Below are positions 16,219 through 24,607 of a DNA stretch of 64,000 bases, piece after piece; position 1 is the stretch's first letter; each line of letters starts with the position of its first letter. Position numbers and translations under genes: made by a program. The notes under the pieces were generated by a model. That model worked only from the letters and a program-made list of their open reading frames with translations. It did no database searches and was not told the DNA's origin. This DNA is from PALSA-505 sp963762615 (GTDB lineage: Bacteria; Actinomycetota; Actinomycetes; Streptosporangiales; Streptosporangiaceae), in the NCBI GenBank assembly GCA_963762615.1, contig CAVXLG010000019.1:49180-113179 (forward strand). The letters are read 5' to 3'.

Positions 16219-17255
16219 CGCGGCCCGGCACCCCACAGGCCGAGCGTCTCCCGGGCGGCGATGGCCGCGCCGCGTGCCCCGGCCATGTCCAGGTCGGGCA
16301 CCAGGGCGAACGAGGCGGCCTCCTGCTGCTCCTCGCGCAGGTCGGTGTGCTCGCGGACCCGGGCCAGGAACCAGTCACGGAACGCGGGCGAAGCCTCGAC
16401 CACCCCGCCGCCGAGGAAGTACGCGTGCGGATCGGTGAAATTGGCCGCGATCGAGAGCAGCCGGCCGATCGCCATCGCCTGCTGCGCGAAGATCTCCAGG
16501 GCCATCGGGTCGCCGGCCTCGCCGAGGGCGCGGACGAGTTTCGCCGCGACCGCGGGGTCCCTGCGGCCGAGTTCGTGGCCGGGGAACCGGGTCAGCCAGT
16601 AGGGCAGCAGGTTCTTGGTGATGCCGGTCAGCGAGGCGACGCTCTCGGCGTCGCCGGGAAGGCTGCAGTTGCACACCGGGACCGGCTGCCCGGGTGCGAG
16701 CAGCCCGTCCAGCGGGATCCTGATGTGACCGAGCTCTCCGGCCATCCCGGCCGCGCCGCGCACCACCCGCCCTGACTCGATCACCCCGCCGCCGAGCCCG
16801 GTGCCGACGATCACCGATACCGAGGACAGGCCGGCCGCGTCTGGGCCGAGCTGCGTGTAATGCGCGTAGAGCGCGGCGGCGTTGGCGTCGTTGTTGTAGA
16901 TGACGGGAAGGCCGAGCCTGGCCTCCAGCGCGCCGCGGATGTCGAACCCGCGCCAGGCTGGGTGCACGAAGTTCACCGCGCCCCGGGCCGAGATGACGCC
17001 GCCCGCGCTCGCCGGGCCCGGAGTGTCCAGCCCCACGGCGAGCACCGACTCAGCGGCCGTACCGGTCACCTCGAGGGCCCCCCCGAACGACCCGGCCAGC
17101 GCCTCGATCGCCTTGTCCGGGCCCTCCTGGACCAGGCTGCGGCTCTCCAGCATCTGGTCGACCAGGAACCGGCCTGCGCTGTCGAGCACGGTGGCATTGT
17201 TGGCGGTTCCGCCGTTGTCGAGGCCGACTATGACCCCTGGGCCCTGATCTGGCAT
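16215..17255 (-). CDS. ROK family sugar kinase
   Basis: 346 residues of the ROK (repressor/ORF/kinase) family, without the helix-turn-helix of the regulators, so a kinase. The phosphate motif GLDNGGT opens the fold, NNDANAAALY carries the catalytic Asp, and VGTGLGGGVI binds ATP. The zinc-binding motif normally CxCGxxGCxE reads CNCSLPGDAES, so the third cysteine is replaced by Asp. The substrate is unknown; the coupled gluconokinase suggests a sugar or sugar-acid route. ATG 17255 has GAGGAGG before it. Confidence 0.85.
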   Translation of the reverse strand: MPDQGPGVIVGLDNGGTANNATVLDSAGRFLVDQMLESRSLVQEGPDKAIEALAGSFGGALEVTGTAAESVLAVGLDTPGPASAGGVISARGAVNFVHPAWRGFDIRGALEARLGLPVIYNNDANAAALYAHYTQLGPDAAGLSSVSVIVGTGLGGGVIESGRVVRGAAGMAGELGHIRIPLDGLLAPGQPVPVCNCSLPGDAESVASLTGITKNLLPYWLTRFPGHELGRRDPAVAAKLVRALGEAGDPMALEIFAQQAMAIGRLLSIAANFTDPHAYFLGGGVVEASPAFRDWFLARVREHTDLREEQQEAASFALVPDLDMAGARGAAIAARETLGLWGAGPR

Positions 17256-17295
17256 CCGGCGCCTCCTCGCTCGGCTGAGCGTACAGCCTTCGGGA

Positions 17296-17820
17296 TCACC
17301 GGCGGCCGATGCCCGGGGTCAGCCGAGGTGTTCCCGCCGGCGCTGTTGCCACCATGGGTGTCGCCACCGGTGGTGGCGTTCCCACCAGCCGTGGTGTCCC
17401 CGCCTGCCGTGGTGTTCCCGCCCGGCGTGCCGGCGGGGAGATGGCCGCTGCCGGTGCGCTGGCCGGCCGGGCGTGGTTGTCGAACGCGACGGTGGACCGA
17501 ACGGCAGCAGGGTCGGCGCCGGGCTGCCTGGCCGGCATCCCGGCCGGAGGCGGCCTGTCCTGCGCGGGCCGCGCCACCGGGGCTGCGGCCGCTGCCTGCG
17601 GGGCGGCCAGCGGGACCTCGTTGGCCACCGAGCGCGGCCCGGCAGAGGGTCCGCCGCCACCCGTGACGACGATCGCTGCTATCGCGCCGCCGATGATCGC
17701 GGCCACGCCGGTCAGCACCGCGATGCCGGTCCGGAACCGGATCTCCTCAAGCCGGGCGTAGACGGCGGTGCGGACCGCCGTAAGCCGCCGGCCGAGGACT
17801 CGATGACGCGGAGCAACCAC
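17296..17820 (-). CDS. Membrane-anchored Ala/Pro-rich hypothetical protein
   Basis: 174 residues: a basic N-terminal 30, one membrane helix (GIAVLTGVAAIIGGAIAAIVV at about 33-53), then a long Ala/Pro-rich tail ending in repeats of the type AGTPRxxGTPR. The shape predicts a single-pass protein with an extended outer tail. No family recognised. Start GTG 17820 is weak. A plus-strand frame over the same DNA is open too, so the strand choice rests on the clear membrane helix. Confidence 0.5.
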   Translation of the reverse strand: MVAPRHRVLGRRLTAVRTAVYARLEEIRFRTGIAVLTGVAAIIGGAIAAIVVTGGGGPSAGPRSVANEVPLAAPQAAAAAPVARPAQDRPPPAGMPARQPGADPAAVRSTVAFDNHARPASAPAAAISPPARRAGTPRQAGTPRLVGTPPPVATPMVATAPAGTPRLTPGIGRR

Positions 17821-17890
17821 AAATAGGACGATACCGAGCTTTCGTCACCGGCTTGCATACTCTCGGCTATTAATACGGCCGGGCGCGACG

Positions 17891-18010
17891 GCGACCGGCC
17901 TAGCCGCGGCCGAGGATCGCCGGGGTGTTCACCTTGCCCGGGCAACGCGGCCGGGCGTGATGTGCGACCCGGCCTAGCCGCGGCCGAGGATCGCCGGGGT
18001 GTTCACCTTG
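17891..18010. repeat. Direct repeat: echo of the 3' end of the PPOX gene
   Basis: About 46 bp at 17891-17936 recur at 17964-18010, 74 bp away, with only one inserted base. The right copy holds the stop and last codons of the PPOX gene (stop at 17974-17976); the left copy is a second non-coding version including the stop. Confidence 0.92.
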
Positions 18011-18381
18011 TCCGGGGCGATCTTGAAGATCACCCGGCCCTGCGGGCCGATCGGGTTGCGGTAGTCCTGGCCGACGTACTTGCGGGAGAGCTCGTCGATG
18101 TGCCGCCGCGCCTCCTCGCCGGTGATGGTGGCGGCGACGTGCCCGCGTACCTCGGACCAGTCCCAGGGGTTGTCACTGGACTGGATCAAGACGGTGATCC
18201 TGGTGTTCTTGGCCAGGTTCCTCGCGCGCTGCCGCTGCGGCTCGGTGTTCACCAGCACGTGCTCGCCGTCGGTGTCTACCCAGGTGGGCAGCGCCTGCGG
18301 CTGGCCGTCGGGCATCAGCGTCACCACCGTGGCCAGGTTCTTGCCCTTGGCCAGCCGGACCGTGTCCTCATCGAGCGCCAC
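17974..18381 (-). CDS. PPOX-class F420/flavin-dependent oxidoreductase
   Basis: 135 residues of the pyridoxamine-phosphate-oxidase-like split barrel: KNLATVVTLMPDGQPQALPTWVD, then LVNTEPQRQRARNLAKN and WSEVRGHVAA. This arrangement matches actinobacterial F420-dependent enzymes (biliverdin-reductase type), cytoplasmic and homodimeric in the known family. GTG 18381 follows GGAGCGAG. Isolated gene; substrate not predictable. Confidence 0.88.
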   Translation of the reverse strand: MALDEDTVRLAKGKNLATVVTLMPDGQPQALPTWVDTDGEHVLVNTEPQRQRARNLAKNTRITVLIQSSDNPWDWSEVRGHVAATITGEEARRHIDELSRKYVGQDYRNPIGPQGRVIFKIAPDKVNTPAILGRG

Positions 18382-18544
18382 TGCTCGCTCCTTGTCGTCG
18401 TGAAGCGGCCGCGCGGGTCTGCCGGCAGCCGGCGATGGCCGGCGCCGCCGCTGGGCGCCGGGTCCCCCGGATCGTAACGCCGGACGGGAGCCGACTATGC
18501 CTGCCGCCCGCTGCGGCCGGCGGGCAGCGGCCGGCCGGGCCGGG

Positions 18545-19300
18545 TCAGAGCCGGCCGGCGTCCACGATCCGGCGCAGGAAGCGCTGGGTGCGCTCGTCCC
18601 GCGGCTGCGTGAACAGCTCGCCCGGCGGCGCGTCTTCGATGATCAGCCCGTCCTCGAGGAAGCACACCCGGTCGGCGATGTCCCGGGCGAAGCCCATCTC
18701 GTGCGTCGCGATCAGCATCGTCATGCCGCCCGCAGCCAGCTCGCGGATGACGTCCAGCACCTCGGCGACCAGCTCGGGGTCCAGCGCGCTGGTGACCTCG
18801 TCGAGCAGCATGATCTGCGGCTGCATGGCCAGCGCCCGCACGATCGCGACCCGCTGCTGCTGGCCGCCGGACAGCCGGTCCGGGAAATCGGACTCCTTGT
18901 CGGCCAGGCCGAACCGGCGCAGCAGCTCCCTGGCTTCCTGCTCGGCTGCCGAACGCGAGCTGCCGAGCACCTTCACCGGCGCGAGGGTCACGTTGCGCAG
19001 CACGGTCATGTGCGGGAACAGGTTGAAGGCCTGGAAGACGATCCCGACGTGCCTGCGCACCGCGTTCTCGTCGACGCCTGGAGCCGTGATCTCCTGGCCC
19101 AGCAGCCAGATGCGGCCCTCGCTGATCGGCTCCAGCAGGTTGACGCAGCGCAGCAGGGTGGACTTGCCCGACCCAGAGGCGCCGATCAGGCAGATCACCT
19201 CGTGCGCGGCCAGGGACAGGTTGATCCCTTTGAGCACCTGGTTGGCGCCGAACGACTTGCGCAGCCCTTCGATCCGGACGGCCTGCGACGGCTCGGTCAT
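18545..19300 (-). CDS. Polar amino acid ABC transporter ATP-binding protein (GlnQ-like)
   Basis: 251 residues with Walker A GASGSGKST, signature LSGGQQQRVAIVRALAM, Walker B IMLLDEVTSALDPEL, and the PAAT-type phrase LATHEMGFARDIADRV. It powers an amino acid importer. ATG 19300 overlaps the permease stop by four bases (ATGA), so it is the third and last gene of the operon SBP-permease-ATPase. Confidence 0.95.
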   Translation of the reverse strand: MTEPSQAVRIEGLRKSFGANQVLKGINLSLAAHEVICLIGASGSGKSTLLRCVNLLEPISEGRIWLLGQEITAPGVDENAVRRHVGIVFQAFNLFPHMTVLRNVTLAPVKVLGSSRSAAEQEARELLRRFGLADKESDFPDRLSGGQQQRVAIVRALAMQPQIMLLDEVTSALDPELVAEVLDVIRELAAGGMTMLIATHEMGFARDIADRVCFLEDGLIIEDAPPGELFTQPRDERTQRFLRRIVDAGRL

Positions 19301-20121
19301 ACGGCGGCCCCGGCGAGCCTTCGCCGTCTGTCCCTGGCGATCAGGTGATCGGTGAACCGGGCCAGCGGGATGGTCAGGATGAGGAAGAGGATGGCTGCCA
19401 CCGTGTAGCTGGAGTAGTTGAAGACCGTGTCACTGTAGATCTCGGCGGCCTTGTTGGCCTCGATGGCGCCCAGGATGCCGACCAGCGCGGTGTCCTTCTG
19501 CAGGCTGATGAAGTCGTTCAGCAGCGGGGGGATGATCGTCCGGACCGCCTGCGGCAGGATCACGTACCGCAGCGACGTCCACTGCGAGAGGCCGAGCGAC
19601 CGCGCCGCGGCCACCTGGCTCTGGTGTACCGAGTTCAGCCCGGCCCGGTACACCTCCGAGACGTAGGCGGAGTAGGACAGCACAAGCGCCGCGACGCCGT
19701 AGACGGCGGCCGACTGGGTGGACAGGAAGTTCAGGCTGAGGGCGGGCACCCCGAACCCCAGCGCGAAGATGACCAGGATCAGCGGTATCCCGCGGAAGAG
19801 GTCCACGTAGATCGTGCTGATCACGCGGAGCGGGAACAGGACCGGCCCGGTGGACTGCCGGATCACCGCGATGACCAGCGCGAGCGCGAGGATCAGCACC
19901 TCCGCGGCGAGGAACATCCGGATGTTCAGCCAGAGCGCCGCGCCGACTGAGTAGTAGCCCTGTTTCGGGTTGCCGATCAGCGCCTGCCACATGTCGTGCG
20001 GGCTGAAGAAGGTGTGCCGGACCTGCTGGCTGCCTGGCGCGAGCAGGAACAGCGCGGTGAGCCCCCCGAGCACCACCACGGTGCTGGCGGTGGACACCAC
20101 GACCGCCCGGCGCGTGCTCAT
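19297..20121 (-). CDS. Polar amino acid ABC transporter permease
   Basis: 274 residues with five or six membrane helices and the EAA loop AARSLGLSQWTSLRYVILPQAVRTIIPPLLNDFISLQKDTALV, typical of HisM/GlnP permeases. Only one permease gene is present, so it probably works as a homodimer. It begins 87 bp after the binding-protein stop and is coupled to the ATPase. Confidence 0.94.
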   Translation of the reverse strand: MSTRRAVVVSTASTVVVLGGLTALFLLAPGSQQVRHTFFSPHDMWQALIGNPKQGYYSVGAALWLNIRMFLAAEVLILALALVIAVIRQSTGPVLFPLRVISTIYVDLFRGIPLILVIFALGFGVPALSLNFLSTQSAAVYGVAALVLSYSAYVSEVYRAGLNSVHQSQVAAARSLGLSQWTSLRYVILPQAVRTIIPPLLNDFISLQKDTALVGILGAIEANKAAEIYSDTVFNYSSYTVAAILFLILTIPLARFTDHLIARDRRRRLAGAAV

Positions 20122-20207
20122 CCGCTTGCGCGGGCCGAGCCCGGCCCACGGCCCGCCGCCCGCGCGCCGGGCGCCCAGCAGCCGCGGACCGCGTCCTTCG
20201 TCGAGTG

Positions 20208-21068
20208 TCAGGGCTTGATCACCGGCACCTTGAGGTAGATCTGCAGGTACTGCTTCTGCAGTTTGGTCAGGGTTCCGTTGCTGTGCAGCGCGGCGAGCGC
20301 CTTGTCAACGCACGCCGCGAGCGCGTCACCCTTGTGGAACAGCAGGCCGTAGTGCTCGCCGGTGCTCGGGAACTGGGCCACCATGATCGAGCCGGGAATC
20401 TCGGAGGAGGAGATGAACTGCGCGGTCGGCGTATCGGTGACGAAGGCGGCGATCTGCTTGGTCTGCAGCGCTTGCTTCACGTCGTTCAGTGTCTCGTACA
20501 CCTTGGGCGTCGCGGTCGGCTGGATCCCGCTGTTGATGAAGGCCAGGCTGGTGGTCCCGACCTGGTCGCCGAACACGTAACCCTTCAGGTCGGCCGGCGT
20601 GTGGTGGCTGACGATGGGGCTGTTCTTCAGCGCAACCAGCGCCTGCTGTACGTCGTAGTAGCTGTTCGAGAACGTCACCGCGGTGGCCCGCTGCGGCGTC
20701 ACGGAGACCTCGTTGATGTCGAAATCGAACTTCTTCGGTCCCGGCGCGTAAGAGTCGTTGAACGGCTCGTAGGCCCAGTGCACCTGCGAGGGCTTGAAGC
20801 CCAGCTGGGCCGCGACCGCGTAGGCAACCGCGCTCTCGTAGCCCTTGCCGTTGGTCGGGTTGTTGTTCTCGAACCACGGCGGGTAGACGGGCTTGTCCGT
20901 CGCGACGGTCAGCACGCCCTTCTGGTAGAGGTCCTTCTGGATCGCCGCGTGCGAGCAGCTGCTGCTGGACGCGCTGGCGGCGGTGCCGCCGCTGGACGAG
21001 ATGCTTCCGCAGCCCGCCATCCCGGCGGCCAGGGCCGCGAGCATCGCGGCAAGCAGAGAGGGTCGCAT
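20208..21068 (-). CDS. Amino acid ABC transporter substrate-binding lipoprotein
   Basis: About 286 residues. An N-terminal signal with lipobox LAAGMAGC marks a lipid-anchored outer protein; the mature part is a type II solute-binding protein of family 3 (KDLYQKGVLTVATDKPVYPPWF; DIYLKVPVIKP end). The ligand is probably a polar or basic amino acid. The start ATG 21068 (MRPSLLAAM) is six bases after GAGGTGG and better than GTG 21083. First gene of the importer operon. Confidence 0.92.
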   Translation of the reverse strand: MRPSLLAAMLAALAAGMAGCGSISSSGGTAASASSSSCSHAAIQKDLYQKGVLTVATDKPVYPPWFENNNPTNGKGYESAVAYAVAAQLGFKPSQVHWAYEPFNDSYAPGPKKFDFDINEVSVTPQRATAVTFSNSYYDVQQALVALKNSPIVSHHTPADLKGYVFGDQVGTTSLAFINSGIQPTATPKVYETLNDVKQALQTKQIAAFVTDTPTAQFISSSEIPGSIMVAQFPSTGEHYGLLFHKGDALAACVDKALAALHSNGTLTKLQKQYLQIYLKVPVIKP

Positions 21069-21210
21069 GCGGAACCACCTCACGACAGGGGAGCGCGAAC
21101 GCGCGCCCGGGGTGCCCTGGCAGGCCAGCCTACTGGCCGCCGCGGGCTGGCCCCAAGCATTACCGGCCGCGATCGCTCCCTGGTTACGAAGGGGCTACCG
21201 CCTGGTCACG

Positions 21211-21243
21211 AACGGCCGGCCGCGGGGGCCGCGGCCGGCCGTT
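21211..21243. terminator. Strong hairpin downstream of the phosphoesterase gene
   Basis: 21211-21225 (AACGGCCGGCCGCGG) and 21229-21243 are perfectly complementary, giving a 15-bp stem with a GGG loop. It lies 21 bp past the end of the phosphoesterase gene and before the importer promoter region, so it probably ends phosphoesterase transcription. No T tract. Confidence 0.8.
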
Positions 21244-21264
21244 GCTCGTTAGCGGGGAGTGGCG

Positions 21265-22443
21265 TCAGGGGTTGGTGTAGACGTCCGGGCCGAACGACTT
21301 GACCTGAGGCATCGCCGCGTCGCCCAGATGGGACAGGCCGAAGATGTCCTCGATGCTGCGCAGCCCCGAGTAGTGGTTGTACTTCACCGTGCTCACCGTG
21401 CCCGGCTTGATGAACGGGGAGATCAGCACCGCTCCCACCCGGCCGCCGCCGGGGCCCGGCATGCCGGGATTCGCGGTATTGGGGTGCGAAGCCGTGCGCC
21501 CGAGCGTCTCGCCACAGCAGGCGGCGCTGGTGCTTCCCTCGTCGAAGGTGACGATGATCAGGCCGTTCTTCTGGTAGGCCGGGGAGTTCATGATCTCCGG
21601 GATCCAGATCTGCAGGAACGCGTCGATCTCCGGCAGGCCGCCCGGGTCGCCGGTCACGCAGGGCGCGTCATGGCCGTCGAAGCAGAGGTTCGGCGAGATC
21701 CACGAGTAGTCCGGCGTGTTCTTGACCGACGCCAGGTCGTGCAGCAGCGGCTGGAACGACACGATGTGCTGGTCGCAGAAGGCCCGGTTGCTGATCACCG
21801 ACTCGAAGTACATGAAGCCCTCGTGCCGGGTTGCGTACTGGTCGGCCGGGACGGCGCCCTCGGTGTCATCGGCCTTCCCGATCACGGCATGACCGCAGGC
21901 CGGCCCCTGCGCGGTCTTGGTGGTGTGGTCCCGGCCCGGCAGGTTCCCCATGTCCTGCAGGTAGGCCTTCCAGGTGAGGCCGGCCTTGGTCAGCTGGTTG
22001 CCGAGCGTCGGGATGGCCGCCGGGTACACGCACCCGTTGCCCACCAGCTGGTCGAACGGCTTGCGGATGTGATTGACCGGCTTGAACCTGGTCCAGACTC
22101 CGCAGTCGTTCTGGGTGGCCAGATCCGGGGCCTGGCCGGAGATCTCGGCGATGTAGTTGTCCAGGCTGTCGTGACCGATCGCGTAGTAGTTCTTCAGCAG
22201 CCCGCCGAGGCGAGGCAGCGTCTTCGCGAGGTACGGGTCAGCCGACGGGTCACCGAACGTTTGGCTGTACCCCTCGTTCTCCAGCTGGATGAACCAGACG
22301 TGCCCGATCGCCGGCGGCTTGGCCGGTCCGGGCGCCGCGCTGCCGGCGCTGGCCGCGCCGGCCAGGCCAAGCGTCAGCGGTATCGCGGCACCCGCCACGA
22401 GGATCCGCCGTCCCGGCCGCCTGATCAGATGTCGGATGCGCAC
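21265..22443 (-). CDS. Secreted phosphoesterase (acid phosphatase / phospholipase C-like)
   Basis: 392 residues with a signal peptide (RRILVAGAAIPLTLGLAGAASA) and then the alkaline-phosphatase-superfamily phosphoesterase domain: HVWFIQLENEGYSQTFG with the metal-site ENE motif, DSLDNYIAEISGQ, and GLIIVTFDEG plus a C-terminal H (NHYSGLRSIEDIFGL). It should act outside the cell on phosphate esters. ATG 22443. Single gene with its own terminator. Confidence 0.9.
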   Translation of the reverse strand: MRIRHLIRRPGRRILVAGAAIPLTLGLAGAASAGSAAPGPAKPPAIGHVWFIQLENEGYSQTFGDPSADPYLAKTLPRLGGLLKNYYAIGHDSLDNYIAEISGQAPDLATQNDCGVWTRFKPVNHIRKPFDQLVGNGCVYPAAIPTLGNQLTKAGLTWKAYLQDMGNLPGRDHTTKTAQGPACGHAVIGKADDTEGAVPADQYATRHEGFMYFESVISNRAFCDQHIVSFQPLLHDLASVKNTPDYSWISPNLCFDGHDAPCVTGDPGGLPEIDAFLQIWIPEIMNSPAYQKNGLIIVTFDEGSTSAACCGETLGRTASHPNTANPGMPGPGGGRVGAVLISPFIKPGTVSTVKYNHYSGLRSIEDIFGLSHLGDAAMPQVKSFGPDVYTNP

Positions 22444-22597
22444 CTGTCTGCCTCCTTTGCTGGCCGCGGTCGCGGCCGATCCATCAGCCCGGCGGGCCGG
22501 GCAGATCCGCTCATGATCGTAGCCAGGCTGGCAGCGGTGGTTGAACGTCTCGTGACCACCACGTGTCCGGTCCGGCGCCCGGGGGAGAATGATCCGG

Positions 22598-24475
22598 TCA
22601 GCGACTGCGCTGCGGGACCTCTAGCCCGCGGCCGCCACGATGTCCAGGATCTGCTGCCCGTATTTCGCCAGCTTCGCGTCGCCGACCCCGTTCACCGTGG
22701 CCAGCTCGGCCAGCGTCGCCGGGCCCTCGGACCGAGATCTGGCGCAGCGTCGCATCGTGGAAGATCACGTACGCGGGGACGCCCTGCTCCTTCGCGGCGG
22801 CGGCGCGCCAGCCGCGCAGCTTCTCGAACAGCTCCGCGGCCGCCGCGGGCAGCTCGCCGGTGGCCGCGGCCGGCGGCCGTCGGCCCGCCTGGCTCTCCCG
22901 CGGGGGCCGGGCCGGGCGCTCCGGCTCGCGTCGCAGCGGCACCGTGCGCCGCCTGCCGAGCACCTCGCGGCTCGTCTCGGTGAGCACGAGAGCGCCGTAG
23001 TCCGGCTCGACCGCGAGCAGCCCCTCGGCCAGCAGCTGGCGCACCACCCCGCGCCATTCGCCCTCGCGCAGCTCGGTGCCGACGCCGAACACGGTCAGCG
23101 AGTCATGGCCGTTCTGGCTGACCCGGGGCGTGTTCTTGCCGAGCAGGATGTCGATCACCTGTCCCGCGCCGAACTTCTGCCCCCGCTCGTGCCGCAGCCG
23201 GTACACCGCGGACAGGAGTTTCTGCGCGGCGACCGTGCCGTCCCAGGTCTGCGGCGGGGACAGGCACGTGTCGCAGTTGCCGCAGTCGGCCGCCTTCTCG
23301 CCGAAGTAGCCCAGCATCTGCGACCGGCGGCAGCCGGCCGTCTCGCAGAGCGCCAGCATGGCATCCAGGTGGACGGTCAGCCTGCGGCGGTGCGCCGCGT
23401 CGCCGTCTGAGGTGTCGATCAGCTTGCGCTGCATCACCACGTCGGCCAGCCCGTAGGCCAGCCAGGCATCAGCAGGCCGCCCGTCCCGCCCCGCCCGCCC
23501 GGTCTCCTGGTAGTAGCCCTCGATCGACCGGGGCAGATCAAGGTGGGCGACGAACCGCACGTCGGGCTTGTCGATGCCCATGCCGAACGCGATCGTAGCC
23601 ACCATGACCAGGCCGTCCTCGCGCAGGAAGCGCGCCTGGTGGGCGGCCCGGACGCCCGCGCCCAGGCCCGCGTGGTACGGCAGCGCCTCGATCCCGTTCT
23701 GGGTGAGGAAGCCGGCCGTCTTCTCCGCCGATGACCGGGTGAGGCAGTAGACGATGCCGGCCTCGCCGGGGTGCTCGGCGCGCAGCAGCCCGAGCAGCTG
23801 CCGCCTCGGCTCGTTCTTCGGAACGATCCGGTAGCAGATGTTGGGACGGTCGAAGCTCGCCACGAACTGGCGCGCGCCGCCCAGCTTCAGCCGGGACGTT
23901 ATCTCCGCCCGCGTCGCCTCGGTGGCGGTCGCCGTCAGCGCGATGCGGGGCACCGACGGCCACCGCTCGTGCAGCGCGGACAGCTCCAGGTAGTCGGGCC
24001 GGAAATCGTGCCCCCACTGCGCCACGCAGTGCGCCTCGTCGATGGCGAACAGCGAGACCGTGCCGCGGTCCAGGAGCCGTACCGCCGATTCGGCCCGCAG
24101 CCGCTCGGGGGCCAGGTAGAGCAGGTCGAGGTCGCCGGCCAGGAAGGCCGACTCGACCTGGCGCCGCTGGTAGCCGTCCTGGGTCGAGTTGAGGAACCCG
24201 GCCCGCACGCCGAGCGCGGTCAGGGCGCTCACCTGGTCCTGCATCAGGGCGATGAGCGGCGAGATGACCACGCCGGTGCCGGGGCGCACCAGGGCCGGGA
24301 TCTGGTAGCAGAGCGACTTGCCGCCGCCGGTCGGCATGAGCACGAGCGCGTCGCCGCCGCCGGTCAGGTGGTCGATGATCTCCTGCTGGCTGCCCCGGAA
24401 CGAGTCGTAGCCGAAGACCCGGTGCAGTACCTGCAGGGCCTGGCTCGCTGCGGTGCCGGTACCGGGTGAGGCCAC
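22598..24475 (-). CDS. recQ: ATP-dependent DNA helicase RecQ with a frameshifted C-terminus
   Basis: 625 residues. Helicase motifs are intact: LMPTGGGKSLCYQIP (motif I), AIDEAHC, ALTATATEATR, QETGRAGRDGRP (motif VI), and the zinc-binding cysteine pattern (CETAGCRRSQMLGYFGEK, CGNCDTC). A winged-helix region and the start of an HRDC domain (PAYVIFHDATLRQI) follow. At about 22730-22738 the HRDC frame breaks: the alternate frame gives the expected GPATLAELATVNGVG and ends at 22621. The frame as written ends at 22598 with about 40 unrelated residues. Start GTG 24475, with a 132-bp divergent gap to the sigma-factor gene. Confidence 0.92.
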   Translation of the reverse strand: MASPGTGTAASQALQVLHRVFGYDSFRGSQQEIIDHLTGGGDALVLMPTGGGKSLCYQIPALVRPGTGVVISPLIALMQDQVSALTALGVRAGFLNSTQDGYQRRQVESAFLAGDLDLLYLAPERLRAESAVRLLDRGTVSLFAIDEAHCVAQWGHDFRPDYLELSALHERWPSVPRIALTATATEATRAEITSRLKLGGARQFVASFDRPNICYRIVPKNEPRRQLLGLLRAEHPGEAGIVYCLTRSSAEKTAGFLTQNGIEALPYHAGLGAGVRAAHQARFLREDGLVMVATIAFGMGIDKPDVRFVAHLDLPRSIEGYYQETGRAGRDGRPADAWLAYGLADVVMQRKLIDTSDGDAAHRRRLTVHLDAMLALCETAGCRRSQMLGYFGEKAADCGNCDTCLSPPQTWDGTVAAQKLLSAVYRLRHERGQKFGAGQVIDILLGKNTPRVSQNGHDSLTVFGVGTELREGEWRGVVRQLLAEGLLAVEPDYGALVLTETSREVLGRRRTVPLRREPERPARPPRESQAGRRPPAAATGELPAAAAELFEKLRGWRAAAAKEQGVPAYVIFHDATLRQISVRGPGDAGRAGHGERGRRREAGEIRAADPGHRGGRGLEVPQRSR

Positions 24476-24607
24476 CCGGCGATTCTACGAGCGGGCGATG
24501 ACTTTCCGCCCGCGGGGAACGGCGGGAATCCGGATTCACTGGCCGATAGGGGTAGGTATGTCCCGCCCCGCCTGCCTGGCATACCGCCGGGGACTTAAGG
24601 TAGGCGC

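Noticed and set aside
17309..17761. A plus-strand 150-residue frame rich in Gly and Val
   Set aside because: The opposite strand encodes a clear membrane helix; the plus frame is its repetitive shadow.
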